Positions 1 through 9,831 are shown, counted from the stretch's first letter. The stretch: 64,000 nucleotides of DNA from Apostichopus japonicus (GCF_037975245.1 NC_092573.1:13476001-13540000), one strand, 5' to 3'. The notes: a model not told the origin generated them from the sequence alone. Program-made: numbers and translations.

Positions 1-27
1 CCTCCCTTAGTTCGCAAAAGCATCCGG

Positions 28-159
28 GAGATTACGTTTAGAGTCCGGCCTTCGGGCCAGAAGTGGGCTAGCTGACTTGCAATGGAGGGCTCACGTCGAT
101 TCGGACTGGGTTGATGTTCAACGTTCAGTGAAACCATGGCCTCGATGAGGCGTAATCTC
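28..159 (+). ncRNA. Candidate structured RNA segment (nested stems with a UUCG hairpin), present in every unit
   Basis: Seen directly: GAGATTACG at 28-36 is perfectly complementary to CGTAATCTC at 151-159. Inside it, AGTCCG (42-47) pairs with CGGACT (102-107), enclosing a GCC-TTCG-GGC hairpin (48-57) whose loop is the very stable C(UUCG)G tetraloop. GTTGA-TGT-TCAAC (110-122) and GCCTC-GAT-GAGGC (139-151) form two further hairpins, the last sharing one base with the outer stem. Together these give a closed multi-branch layout. It is T-rich just downstream (TTTT near 166-170), which could act as a pol III terminator, but I see no clear A and B boxes upstream. I do not recognise the family: it does not match what I know of 5S, U1-U6, 7SK, SRP or RNase P RNA. 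It could equally be the body of an old SINE or a chance set of stems. In later + units it lies at unit start +27 to +158. Confidence 0.3.
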
Positions 160-160
160 T

Positions 161-242
161 TGTTAATTTTAGCTTTCTGTCTTCAATTTTATAATATAAT
201 GATATAAATTTATTATTGCCTTTTTTTATTCGTCTTTTTCTC
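161..242. other. AT-rich spacer, no feature recognised
   Basis: Very AT-rich sequence between the stem-rich segment and the tRNA-like relic. It includes a T7 run and ATAATATAATGATATAAAT; nothing codes. Confidence 0.6.
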
Positions 243-317
243 GCTTAGTTATCGCATTTTATTCAAGGTTAAATATATATGCTCATGTCTGCCTAGGTTC
301 GACTCCCCGCCGAAGCA
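243..317 (+). pseudogene. tRNA-Gly-like relic with intact B box
   Basis: The 75-nt stretch has tRNA length. Its ends pair imperfectly (GCTTAGT against CCGAAGC, 5 of 7 pairs, then a discriminator A). GGTTCGACTCC at 296-306 fits the pol III B-box/T-loop consensus. From memory of metazoan tRNA-Gly, the last 21 bases (GTTCGACTCCCCGCCGAAGCA) differ from the usual 3' end at about three positions, and TGCTC...TGCC upstream resembles its anticodon arm. The D arm is not recognisable, the A box is poor, and two of the five T-stem pairs are broken, so this is not a functional tRNA. It is either a decayed tRNA gene or the head of a tRNA-derived SINE; the AT-rich, ATT-repeat tail after it fits the latter. 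It recurs in each unit at start +242 to +316 on the unit strand. Confidence 0.45.
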
Positions 318-332
318 ATATTTTATTTTATG

Positions 333-360
333 TTTTTATTATTATTATTAATATTTGGGG
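333..360 (+). repeat. ATT microsatellite
   Basis: Short run of ATT triplets (TTATTATTATTATTAATATT) directly after the tRNA-like relic. I saw no copy-number change between units, in contrast to the nearby G tract. Confidence 0.85.
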
Positions 361-439
361 TGTTGTTGATATCTGCATGTCTATGCATGGTGTTTTAAGT
401 TTGTTTCGCTTTGTTTGTCTGTTTTTTGTTTTGTTTTTA

Positions 440-451
440 GGGGGGGGGGGG
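440..451 (+). repeat. Length-variable poly-G tract
   Basis: Pure G run (12 here) set in GTTTTTA-G(n)-TGTTTGTC. Lengths over units 1-16 are 12, 10, 14, 10, 12, 11, 12, 11, 13, 14, 13, 13, 12, 12, 12, 11; in inverted units A-D they are 12, 11, 10, 11. It is the main source of unit length variation. A single run of this length could also stack as G-quadruplex between molecules, which is inference only. Confidence 0.95.
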
Positions 452-460
452 TGTTTGTCT

Positions 461-1180
461 CTATTTTGGTATTTTGTTTCGCGTAAACAAAGTAGGTCAT
501 TGCAATATTTTGCACAACTTGTCAATAGAAACCGATTCGGAACTTAAGACCTGAGTGGTAAATTTGATTTCTGTCTCGCTCGTCGCCTTTCACTGGAAAT
601 TTGAATGAAAGTATTCATAAGGACGAAAACTGTACCTGCAAAAAGAAATGCTTCTTTTGTACAGTGTAAGGCCACCGCGACATCTTTTCTGACAAGCTTG
701 ATGATATTTGTTCTTCGGGAATGTTGTGTCATTACTTAGCCTTTATATTATAAACAGTTAAGTGTGGAAAGAGCTATGCTCCTGTTAGAACAACTTAACA
801 TTTCTTAAATGCTGATTTACTGAGGCAGGCGTTTGAAAGACAGTGTGATACAAACAAGTACGGTAACGTGATAAACAATGCCACGAGCTCTCCGTGCATT
901 AAAAACGATCGAAATGTGCGGTATTCATGACGGTACACAAAGCAGATCATGCGGATACAGCAGACATAGCCGAGAATAAAACCTAGTAGCGTGGAGGATT
1001 CAATTATGACATACTAGGACTTTCTACTGGTAAACTTTACTCATTGTCGAATAAATCTATATCTAATTTCTAGCTTTTGCTCTATGTTTAACGTATTATG
1101 ACCAAAACAAATATGAAATTCACGACAATTCCATCGGACTTGTATATTCGTTTAAAAATAGCTCCGTTTCGAATCTAACG
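461..1180. other. About 700 bp with nothing recognised (one 62-codon ATG frame on the - strand)
   Basis: No RNA gene, transposon end or domain was recognised. The longest ATG frame is on the - strand at 544-732 (62 codons, a hydrophobic middle stretch and an Arg-rich C-terminal part). A polypyrimidine-AG (TTTCTTTTTGCAG) on the same strand inside it resembles a splice acceptor. Such a short frame is expected by chance in 3.3 kb, and its conservation across units reflects array homogeneity, so I do not call it a gene. Confidence 0.6.
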
Positions 1181-1184
1181 CTCC

Positions 1185-1198
1185 ATTGCTATGGTAAC
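1185..1198 (+). promoter_or_regulatory. RFX X-box-like dyad
   Basis: ATTGCT-AT-GGTAAC fits the RFX-family X-box consensus RYYNYY-N(1-3)-RRNRAC at every defined position, with a strong right half-site. RFX factors drive ciliary genes in animals. Here no gene lies downstream, so a role is unproven; the consensus is degenerate enough for a chance match. It occurs once per unit. Confidence 0.3.
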
Positions 1199-1274
1199 AT
1201 CGTGAATAATAGCCCTGCCGCTAATGGATAGATGACATGTAGAAGATGACCATCGGTGGCGCTCTCAACTTCTC

Positions 1275-1290
1275 GTGCCACGTCTGGCAC
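1275..1290. other. Perfect 6-bp stem, 4-nt loop hairpin
   Basis: GTGCCA-CGTC-TGGCAC. The stem is perfect; there is no T run after it, so it is not a terminator-like structure. Function unknown. Confidence 0.5.
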
Positions 1291-1299
1291 CTATACAAG

Positions 1300-1860
1300 A
1301 AGTAACCGACATATTACTGGCGCAATCCCGACCGAACATATTTTAACTCTCCTACAGACTTTTCTACACTGATCCCAGAAAGCATTAAGTGCCGTCAAAA
1401 TGCCTCAGTTGCCAATAGGTACATGTCCATGACGTAACACTGTTCTCGTTGTGCATAAAACTGAAGTCAAAAGTAAGGCATATACTGATAGGCCTAGACT
1501 AGGTATACGTTGCAGACTATACATATGCTAACTTCACAGACAGACATACATGCATTCAGACAACTTCGGGTAATGTAAAATATCACTAACCGTAATCACG
1601 TTATGTTTACTCTGTCTTCAAATGTCGTCCTTTTCTTCTCTGCAACCCCGGGCCGTCATTGGAGTCGTTCGAACAACTATATTAAGGCGAAGAACGACGT
1701 CAAGATATATCCAACGTCTAGACTACACTGCTTGCAATGGAGAGAGAACTGCCCAGTACAGTACAGTACGTGTTGATATGAACGCCTACAAAATGACAAC
1801 AAATATTTTCCATTGAAAATCCACTGTGTATGACGGTATAGTAAACACTCGTATATAGAT
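1300..1860. other. About 560 bp with nothing recognised apart from short palindromes and a 64-codon ATG frame
   Basis: It contains CCAAT (around 1412), a TGACGTAA bZIP/CRE-like octamer (1430-1437), the odd palindrome CCTAG-A-CTAGG (1493-1503) and GTTCGAAC (near 1667). An ATG frame of 64 codons (1622-1816) has no recognisable domain and is broken by a one-base loss in unit 16. None of this adds up to a gene that I can support. Confidence 0.55.
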
Positions 1861-1862
1861 CA

Positions 1863-1993
1863 ACGCACACGCGCGCACGGAGGTATTATGTACGTACAGC
1901 ATGCAATGCAGACAAATATTTCGGAGCGCGCGCTTCTGATTTTGTGCTGATATTCTTGTGAGCGCTCTTGTATCACTGTTTGCATGCGCGCAC
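1863..1993. other. Cluster of alternating purine-pyrimidine tracts (Z-DNA prone)
   Basis: Three tracts lie within 131 bp: a 16-bp alternating run at 1863-1878 (ACGCACACGCGCGCAC), GCGCGCGC at 1926-1933 inside the palindrome AGCGCGCGCT, and TGCATGCGCGCAC at 1981-1993. The 10-bp palindrome TGTACGTACA lies between them (1889-1898). CG/CA alternation of this kind favours left-handed DNA under supercoiling. The segment is also CpG-rich compared with the rest of the unit. Confidence 0.6.
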
Positions 1994-2055
1994 GGACAAG
2001 ATAGACGTCAGACTATCACGCTGTAGCTACTAAACCTTTACTTACATGTGTACAG

Positions 2056-2068
2056 CAGTAGACTACTG
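2056..2068. other. 13-bp odd palindrome
   Basis: CAGTAG-A-CTACTG, perfect 6-bp arms around one base. The left arm of the assembly gap ends 5 bases beyond this palindrome in unit 16. Confidence 0.5.
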
Positions 2069-2121
2069 TGATGGTTGCATGCGGCAGTTTAATTTTGTGT
2101 GCACAATATGTCAGCATTGTA

Positions 2122-2320
2122 CGGTGGCTTAATAAGGACATAGGAAAGAAAAACAGTGTCCCCAAATCTCACAATGTTGTCTTTTTATCTCAAACGTTGC
2201 CTCTTTTTTTCCCTTCAAAATTTAGATCCAAAAACAAAAGTCCAAAAGTAGAGACAAAAAGTCCAAATTTTCAGATTTGAGCAGACTTGTTTCCTTTCCT
2301 ATGTCCCTATTAAGCCACCG
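2122..2320 (+). mobile_element. MITE-like 199-bp TIR element with TA target duplication
   Basis: The ends are 27-bp terminal inverted repeats (2122-2148 and 2294-2320) with one mismatch; they start CGGTGGCTTAATA and contain GGACATAGGAAAG. The dinucleotide TA flanks both sides (2120-2121, 2321-2322). The interior is AT-rich, has no transposase and carries an internal duplication around AAAAGTCCAAA. Size, TIRs, TA duplication and lack of coding fit a non-autonomous DNA transposon, perhaps Tc1/mariner-like, although other superfamilies also use TA. Copies occur at 5397-5595, 8676-8874, 11951-12149, 15230-15428, 18506-18704, 21785-21983, 25061-25259, 28339-28537, 31618-31816, 34896-35094, 38174-38372, 41451-41649, 44728-44926 and 48005-48203. 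Inverted copies are at 53126-53323, 56401-56599, 59676-59874 and 62952-63150. All share the same insertion site, so the element entered the ancestral unit before amplification. Confidence 0.85.
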
Positions 2321-2322
2321 TA

Positions 2323-2956
2323 GTATTGTGACTATTCTATGATCAGAAAAACTGTACAAATCTAACGGAATTGCTAATGTTATAATGTTAAGAGACTGGC
2401 CTTTATCATCCCTGTAAAGTCAGAACGCGACGGTGTTTATTTCAGTCACGGTTGGCAGCCCTCTTAGGGTTTTAATCAGGAGCTTTCTATTTTATAGCTG
2501 TTGTAGGTGTCGTACCAGAAGTAATCCTTCCATTATCTTACACAGTACTAAGTCCGTCACGTTTAGGGTCCGCTAAAGTATAGCTAGAAGTTGTCAACTG
2601 ACAAATCATACCCCCACGTTGGTATCTGATCAGGGCTTGGCCTGCCAGGGTGCATGCACATTTCTATATCATGACGCAGTTTAGACTTTGAGCTAGAAGA
2701 GGAGCAAGTTAAGCACACTGAACCGTCCGCTCGCACGGAGAAACATATCCAGATTAAAACACAGAATTTCTTAACTGTTCTGTGTCACCTCCTTGAATCC
2801 TCCTTATTTGCACATCACCTCTACTTTGAATTATGCGCAAGTTCCACATCAAGACATTCAAAACGATCGTGGTGACTGGAAATATGCCAAAACAAGCACT
2901 GCGTTAGGTCATTTTACGTCTCGTGTGTGTCTGTGTGCTTTACTTATCTTTTCGTG
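2323..2956. other. About 630 bp with nothing recognised
   Basis: Ordinary-looking mixed sequence without repeats, TIRs or long frames. A frame from 2793 into the T cluster has only a TTG start and a Phe run made by the T tracts, so it is not credible. The private substitution of unit 10 and that of unit 5 fall in this part of the unit. Confidence 0.6.
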
Positions 2957-2999
2957 TTTTTTTTTTTTTCGTTTTTTTTTTCCGTTTTTTTTTTTTTTT
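2957..2999 (+). repeat. Interrupted poly-T cluster T13-CG-T10-CCG-T15
   Basis: Three T runs are separated by CG and CCG and followed by CACGG. The run lengths appear identical in every unit inspected, including the inverted ones (A15/A10/A13), unlike the poly-G tract. On the - strand this reads as an interrupted A-rich tail, which would fit the 3' end of an old retroposed sequence covering the adjacent segment; I found no target duplication to confirm that. Confidence 0.9.
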
Positions 3000-3000
3000 C

Positions 3001-3277
3001 ACGGTTAAACTTTTGTGCGAATGTACAATACTCCAATTGGGGCATGGTATGCATTCATATCACATTGTTTTGGAAGAATCTGGAACTCTAAGTATTATTT
3101 CGACCCAAGAATCACCAGGCTGGCGTGGTGGCCTGAACGGTTGGAAGACAGCACTGCGCGTCGGTGTTTGTTGTCAGGCTGTGTGAATCGCGCCGATCGG
3201 ATGACAGACACTGCTTTGTTTATAATGGCATCGCCAAGGTGGAATTTTTACACGGGCCTAGGATCCCAATTCCGTAT
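3001..3277 (+). other. Less T-rich segment with an 88-codon open frame crossing into the next unit
   Basis: This stretch and the first 160 bases of the next unit have a more balanced base composition than the flanking AT-rich parts. The longest ATG frame of the unit starts at 3021 and ends at 3287 (88 codons, rich in Trp and Arg, no signal peptide or known domain); two shorter frames overlap it on both strands. I recognise no family. It might be a decayed coding fragment or part of a retroposed sequence ending in the A-rich tail on the - strand; chance is also plausible. Confidence 0.35.
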
Positions 3278-6200
3278 CCTCCCTTAGTTCGCAAAAGCAT
3301 CCGGGAGATTACGTTTAGAGTCCGGCCTTCGGGCCAGAAGTGGGCTAGCTGACTTGCAATGGAGGGCTCACGTCGATTCGGACTGGGTTGATGTTCAACG
3401 TTCAGTGAAACCATGGCCTCGATGAGGCGTAATCTCTTGTTAATTTTAGCTTTCTGTCTTCAATTTTATAATATAATGATATAAATTTATTATTGCCTTT
3501 TTTTATTCGTCTTTTTCTCGCTTAGTTATCGCATTTTATTCAAGGTTAAATATATATGCTCATGTCTGCCTAGGTTCGACTCCCCGCCGAAGCAATATTT
3601 TATTTTATGTTTTTATTATTATTATTAATATTTGGGGTGTTGTTGATATCTGCATGTCTATGCATGGTGTTTTAAGTTTGTTTCGCTTTGTTTGTCTGTT
3701 TTTTGTTTTGTTTTTAGGGGGGGGGGTGTTTGTCTCTATTTTGGTATTTTGTTTCGCGTAAACAAAGTAGGTCATTGCAATATTTTGCACAACTTGTCAA
3801 TAGAAACCGATTCGGAACTTAAGACCTGAGTGGTAAATTTGATTTCTGTCTCGCTCGTCGCCTTTCACTGGAAATTTGAATGAAAGTATTCATAAGGACG
3901 AAAACTGTACCTGCAAAAAGAAATGCTTCTTTTGTACAGTGTAAGGCCACCGCGACATCTTTTCTGACAAGCTTGATGATATTTGTTCTTCGGGAATGTT
4001 GTGTCATTACTTAGCCTTTATATTATAAACAGTTAAGTGTGGAAAGAGCTATGCTCCTGTTAGAACAACTTAACATTTCTTAAATGCTGATTTACTGAGG
4101 CAGGCGTTTGAAAGACAGTGTGATACAAACAAGTACGGTAACGTGATAAACAATGCCACGAGCTCTCCGTGCATTAAAAACGATCGAAATGTGCGGTATT
4201 CATGACGGTACACAAAGCAGATCATGCGGATACAGCAGACATAGCCGAGAATAAAACCTAGTAGCGTGGAGGATTCAATTATGACATACTAGGACTTTCT
4301 ACTGGTAAACTTTACTCATTGTCGAATAAATCTATATCTAATTTCTAGCTTTTGCTCTATGTTTAACGTATTATGACCAAAACAAATATGAAATTCACGA
4401 CAATTCCATCGGACTTGTATATTCGTTTAAAAATAGCTCCGTTTCGAATCTAACGCTCCATTGCTATGGTAACATCGTGAATAATAGCCCTGCCGCTAAT
4501 GGATAGATGACATGTAGAAGATGACCATCGGTGGCGCTCTCAACTTCTCGTGCCACGTCTGGCACCTATACAAGAAGTAACCGACATATTACTGGCGCAA
4601 TCCCGACCGAACATATTTTAACTCTCCTACAGACTTTTCTACACTGATCCCAGAAAGCATTAAGTGCCGTCAAAATGCCTCAGTTGCCAATAGGTACATG
4701 TCCATGACGTAACACTGTTCTCGTTGTGCATAAAACTGAAGTCAAAAGTAAGGCATATACTGATAGGCCTAGACTAGGTATACGTTGCAGACTATACATA
4801 TGCTAACTTCACAGACAGACATACATGCATTCAGACAACTTCGGGTAATGTAAAATATCACTAACCGTAATCACGTTATGTTTACTCTGTCTTCAAATGT
4901 CGTCCTTTTCTTCTCTGCAACCCCGGGCCGTCATTGGAGTCGTTCGAACAACTATATTAAGGCGAAGAACGACGTCAAGATATATCCAACGTCTAGACTA
5001 CACTGCTTGCAATGGAGAGAGAACTGCCCAGTACAGTACAGTACGTGTTGATATGAACGCCTACAAAATGACAACAAATATTTTCCATTGAAAATCCACT
5101 GTGTATGACGGTATAGTAAACACTCGTATATAGATCAACGCACACGCGCGCACGGAGGTATTATGTACGTACAGCATGCAATGCAGACAAATATTTCGGA
5201 GCGCGCGCTTCTGATTTTGTGCTGATATTCTTGTGAGCGCTCTTGTATCACTGTTTGCATGCGCGCACGGACAAGATAGACGTCAGACTATCACGCTGTA
5301 GCTACTAAACCTTTACTTACATGTGTACAGCAGTAGACTACTGTGATGGTTGCATGCGGCAGTTTAATTTTGTGTGCACAATATGTCAGCATTGTACGGT
5401 GGCTTAATAAGGACATAGGAAAGAAAAACAGTGTCCCCAAATCTCACAATGTTGTCTTTTTATCTCAAACGTTGCCTCTTTTTTTCCCTTCAAAATTTAG
5501 ATCCAAAAACAAAAGTCCAAAAGTAGAGACAAAAAGTCCAAATTTTCAGATTTGAGCAGACTTGTTTCCTTTCCTATGTCCCTATTAAGCCACCGTAGTA
5601 TTGTGACTATTCTATGATCAGAAAAACTGTACAAATCTAACGGAATTGCTAATGTTATAATGTTAAGAGACTGGCCTTTATCATCCCTGTAAAGTCAGAA
5701 CGCGACGGTGTTTATTTCAGTCACGGTTGGCAGCCCTCTTAGGGTTTTAATCAGGAGCTTTCTATTTTATAGCTGTTGTAGGTGTCGTACCAGAAGTAAT
5801 CCTTCCATTATCTTACACAGTACTAAGTCCGTCACGTTTAGGGTCCGCTAAAGTATAGCTAGAAGTTGTCAACTGACAAATCATACCCCCACGTTGGTAT
5901 CTGATCAGGGCTTGGCCTGCCAGGGTGCATGCACATTTCTATATCATGACGCAGTTTAGACTTTGAGCTAGAAGAGGAGCAAGTTAAGCACACTGAACCG
6001 TCCGCTCGCACGGAGAAACATATCCAGATTAAAACACAGAATTTCTTAACTGTTCTGTGTCACCTCCTTGAATCCTCCTTATTTGCACATCACCTCTACT
6101 TTGAATTATGCGCAAGTTCCACATCAAGACATTCAAAACGATCGTGGTGACTGGAAATATGCCAAAACAAGCACTGCGTTAGGTCATTTTACGTCTCGTG

Positions 6201-6552
6201 TGTGTCTGTGTGCTTTACTTATCTTTTCGTGTTTTTTTTTTTTTCGTTTTTTTTTTCCGTTTTTTTTTTTTTTTCACGGTTAAACTTTTGTGCGAATGTA
6301 CAATACTCCAATTGGGGCATGGTATGCATTCATATCACATTGTTTTGGAAGAATCTGGAACTCTAAGTATTATTTCGACCCAAGAATCACCAGGCTGGCG
6401 TGGTGGCCTGAACGGTTGGAAGACAGCACTGCGCGTCGGTGTTTGTTGTCAGGCTGTGTGAATCGCGCCGATCGGATGACAGACACTGCTTTGTTTATAA
6501 TGGCATCGCCAAGGTGGAATTTTTACACGGGCCTAGGATCCCAATTCCGTAT
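3278..6552 (+). repeat. Satellite unit 2
   Basis: Length 3275; G tract of 10 at 3717-3726, the shortest class in the array. No other difference from unit 1 noticed. Confidence 0.96.
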
Positions 6553-9500
6553 CCTCCCTTAGTTCGCAAAAGCATCCGGGAGATTACGTTTAGAGTCCGG
6601 CCTTCGGGCCAGAAGTGGGCTAGCTGACTTGCAATGGAGGGCTCACGTCGATTCGGACTGGGTTGATGTTCAACGTTCAGTGAAACCATGGCCTCGATGA
6701 GGCGTAATCTCTTGTTAATTTTAGCTTTCTGTCTTCAATTTTATAATATAATGATATAAATTTATTATTGCCTTTTTTTATTCGTCTTTTTCTCGCTTAG
6801 TTATCGCATTTTATTCAAGGTTAAATATATATGCTCATGTCTGCCTAGGTTCGACTCCCCGCCGAAGCAATATTTTATTTTATGTTTTTATTATTATTAT
6901 TAATATTTGGGGTGTTGTTGATATCTGCATGTCTATGCATGGTGTTTTAAGTTTGTTTCGCTTTGTTTGTCTGTTTTTTGTTTTGTTTTTAGGGGGGGGG
7001 GGGGGTGTTTGTCTCTATTTTGGTATTTTGTTTCGCGTAAACAAAGTAGGTCATTGCAATATTTTGCACAACTTGTCAATAGAAACCGATTCGGAACTTA
7101 AGACCTGAGTGGTAAATTTGATTTCTGTCTCGCTCGTCGCCTTTCACTGGAAATTTGAATGAAAGTATTCATAAGGACGAAAACTGTACCTGCAAAAAGA
7201 AATGCTTCTTTTGTACAGTGTAAGGCCACCGCGACATCTTTTCTGACAAGCTTGATGATATTTGTTCTTCGGGAATGTTGTGTCATTACTTAGCCTTTAT
7301 ATTATAAACAGTTAAGTGTGGAAAGAGCTATGCTCCTGTTAGAACAACTTAACATTTCTTAAATGCTGATTTACTGAGGCAGGCGTTTGAAAGACAGTGT
7401 GATACAAACAAGTACGGTAACGTGATAAACAATGCCACGAGCTCTCCGTGCATTAAAAACGATCGAAATGTGCGGTATTCATGACGGTACACAAAGCAGA
7501 TCATGCGGATACAGCAGACATAGCCGAGAATAAAACCTAGTAGCGTGGAGGATTCAATTATGACATACTAGGACTTTCTACTGGTAAACTTTACTCATTG
7601 TCGAATAAATCTATATCTAATTTCTAGCTTTTGCTCTATGTTTAACGTATTATGACCAAAACAAATATGAAATTCACGACAATTCCATCGGACTTGTATA
7701 TTCGTTTAAAAATAGCTCCGTTTCGAATCTAACGCTCCATTGCTATGGTAACATCGTGAATAATAGCCCTGCCGCTAATGGATAGATGACATGTAGAAGA
7801 TGACCATCGGTGGCGCTCTCAACTTCTCGTGCCACGTCTGGCACCTATACAAGAAGTAACCGACATATTACTGGCGCAATCCCGACCGAACATATTTTAA
7901 CTCTCCTACAGACTTTTCTACACTGATCCCAGAAAGCATTAAGTGCCGTCAAAATGCCTCAGTTGCCAATAGGTACATGTCCATGACGTAACACTGTTCT
8001 CGTTGTGCATAAAACTGAAGTCAAAAGTAAGGCATATACTGATAGGCCTAGACTAGGTATACGTTGCAGACTATACATATGCTAACTTCACAGACAGACA
8101 TACATGCATTCAGACAACTTCGGGTAATGTAAAATATCACTAACCGTAATCACGTTATGTTTACTCTGTCTTCAAATGTCGTCCTTTTCTTCTCTGCAAC
8201 CCCGGGCCGTCATTGGAGTCGTTCGAACAACTATATTAAGGCGAAGAACGACGTCAAGATATATCCAACGTCTAGACTACACTGCTTGCAATGGAGAGAG
8301 AACTGCCCAGTACAGTACAGTACGTGTTGATATGAACGCCTACAAAATGACAACAAATATTTTCCATTGAAAATCCACTGTGTATGACGGTATAGTAAAC
8401 ACTCGTATATAGATCAACGCACACGCGCGCACGGAGGTATTATGTACGTACAGCATGCAATGCAGACAAATATTTCGGAGCGCGCGCTTCTGATTTTGTG
8501 CTGATATTCTTGTGAGCGCTCTTGTATCACTGTTTGCATGCGCGCACGGACAAGATAGACGTCAGACTATCACGCTGTAGCTACTAAACCTTTACTTACA
8601 TGTGTACAGCAGTAGACTACTGTGATGGTTGCATGCGGCAGTTTAATTTTGTGTGCACAATATGTCAGCATTGTACGGTGGCTTAATAAGGACATAGGAA
8701 AGAAAAACAGTGTCCCCAAATCTCACAATGTTGTCTTTTTATCTCAAACGTTGCCTCTTTTTTTCCCTTCAAAATTTAGATCCAAAAACAAAAGTCCAAA
8801 AGTAGAGACAAAAAGTCCAAATTTTCAGATTTGAGCAGACTTGTTTCCTTTCCTATGTCCCTATTAAGCCACCGTAGTATTGTGACTATTCTATGATCAG
8901 AAAAACTGTACAAATCTAACGGAATTGCTAATGTTATAATGTTAAGAGACTGGCCTTTATCATCCCTGTAAAGTCAGAACGCGACGGTGTTTATTTCAGT
9001 CACGGTTGGCAGCCCTCTTAGGGTTTTAATCAGGAGCTTTCTATTTTATAGCTGTTGTAGGTGTCGTACCAGAAGTAATCCTTCCATTATCTTACACAGT
9101 ACTAAGTCCGTCACGTTTAGGGTCCGCTAAAGTATAGCTAGAAGTTGTCAACTGACAAATCATACCCCCACGTTGGTATCTGATCAGGGCTTGGCCTGCC
9201 AGGGTGCATGCACATTTCTATATCATGACGCAGTTTAGACTTTGAGCTAGAAGAGGAGCAAGTTAAGCACACTGAACCGTCCGCTCGCACGGAGAAACAT
9301 ATCCAGATTAAAACACAGAATTTCTTAACTGTTCTGTGTCACCTCCTTGAATCCTCCTTATTTGCACATCACCTCTACTTTGAATTATGCGCAAGTTCCA
9401 CATCAAGACATTCAAAACGATCGTGGTGACTGGAAATATGCCAAAACAAGCACTGCGTTAGGTCATTTTACGTCTCGTGTGTGTCTGTGTGCTTTACTTA

Positions 9501-9831
9501 TCTTTTCGTGTTTTTTTTTTTTTCGTTTTTTTTTTCCGTTTTTTTTTTTTTTTCACGGTTAAACTTTTGTGCGAATGTACAATACTCCAATTGGGGCATG
9601 GTATGCATTCATATCACATTGTTTTGGAAGAATCTGGAACTCTAAGTATTATTTCGACCCAAGAATCACCAGGCTGGCGTGGTGGCCTGAACGGTTGGAA
9701 GACAGCACTGCGCGTCGGTGTTTGTTGTCAGGCTGTGTGAATCGCGCCGATCGGATGACAGACACTGCTTTGTTTATAATGGCATCGCCAAGGTGGAATT
9801 TTTACACGGGCCTAGGATCCCAATTCCGTAT
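6553..9831 (+). repeat. Satellite unit 3
   Basis: Length 3279; G tract of 14 starting at 6992, the longest class. The change from 10 to 14 G between neighbouring units accounts for the whole length difference. Confidence 0.96.

Larger units (their letters stand above)
1..3277 (+). repeat. Satellite unit 1 (reference unit)
   Basis: Length 3277 with a 12-G tract at 440-451. Sub-features are annotated once, in this unit. Sites before base 440 recur at the same offset from every + unit start; later sites shift by the difference in G count. Confidence 0.97.

Noticed and set aside
28-159. Hammerhead ribozyme, prompted by CTCGATGAGG and GTGAAAC
   Set aside because: The required CUGANGA core and the correct order of GAAA and cleavage site are not present.
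28-159. Small MITE with GAGATTACG as terminal repeat
   Set aside because: The 9-bp arms are flanked by different bases with no target duplication; an RNA stem is the better reading.
544-732. 62-codon ATG frame on the - strand, identical in all units that contain it
   Set aside because: Identity follows from array homogeneity. There is no domain, the length is expected by chance, and there is no supporting promoter.
1351-1380. CENP-B box, suggested on the - strand by TTCGGTCGGGA near 1330
   Set aside because: The spacing between TTCG and CGGG is too short for the consensus.
1622-1816. 64-codon ATG frame on the + strand
   Set aside because: No recognisable domain, low complexity at the start, chance length, and broken in unit 16.
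2466-2578. Telomere-like TTAGGG motifs
   Set aside because: Only isolated single hexamers (near 2465 and 2565), not a tandem run.
2793-3186. Frames of 71 and 87 codons with long Phe runs
   Set aside because: They start at TTG or GTG, which is not expected in a eukaryote, and the Phe runs are simply translated T tracts.
3015-3287. 90-codon frame
   Set aside because: The first codon is GTG; from the ATG at 3021 it is 88 codons. No family recognised, so it is listed only as an open frame, not a gene.
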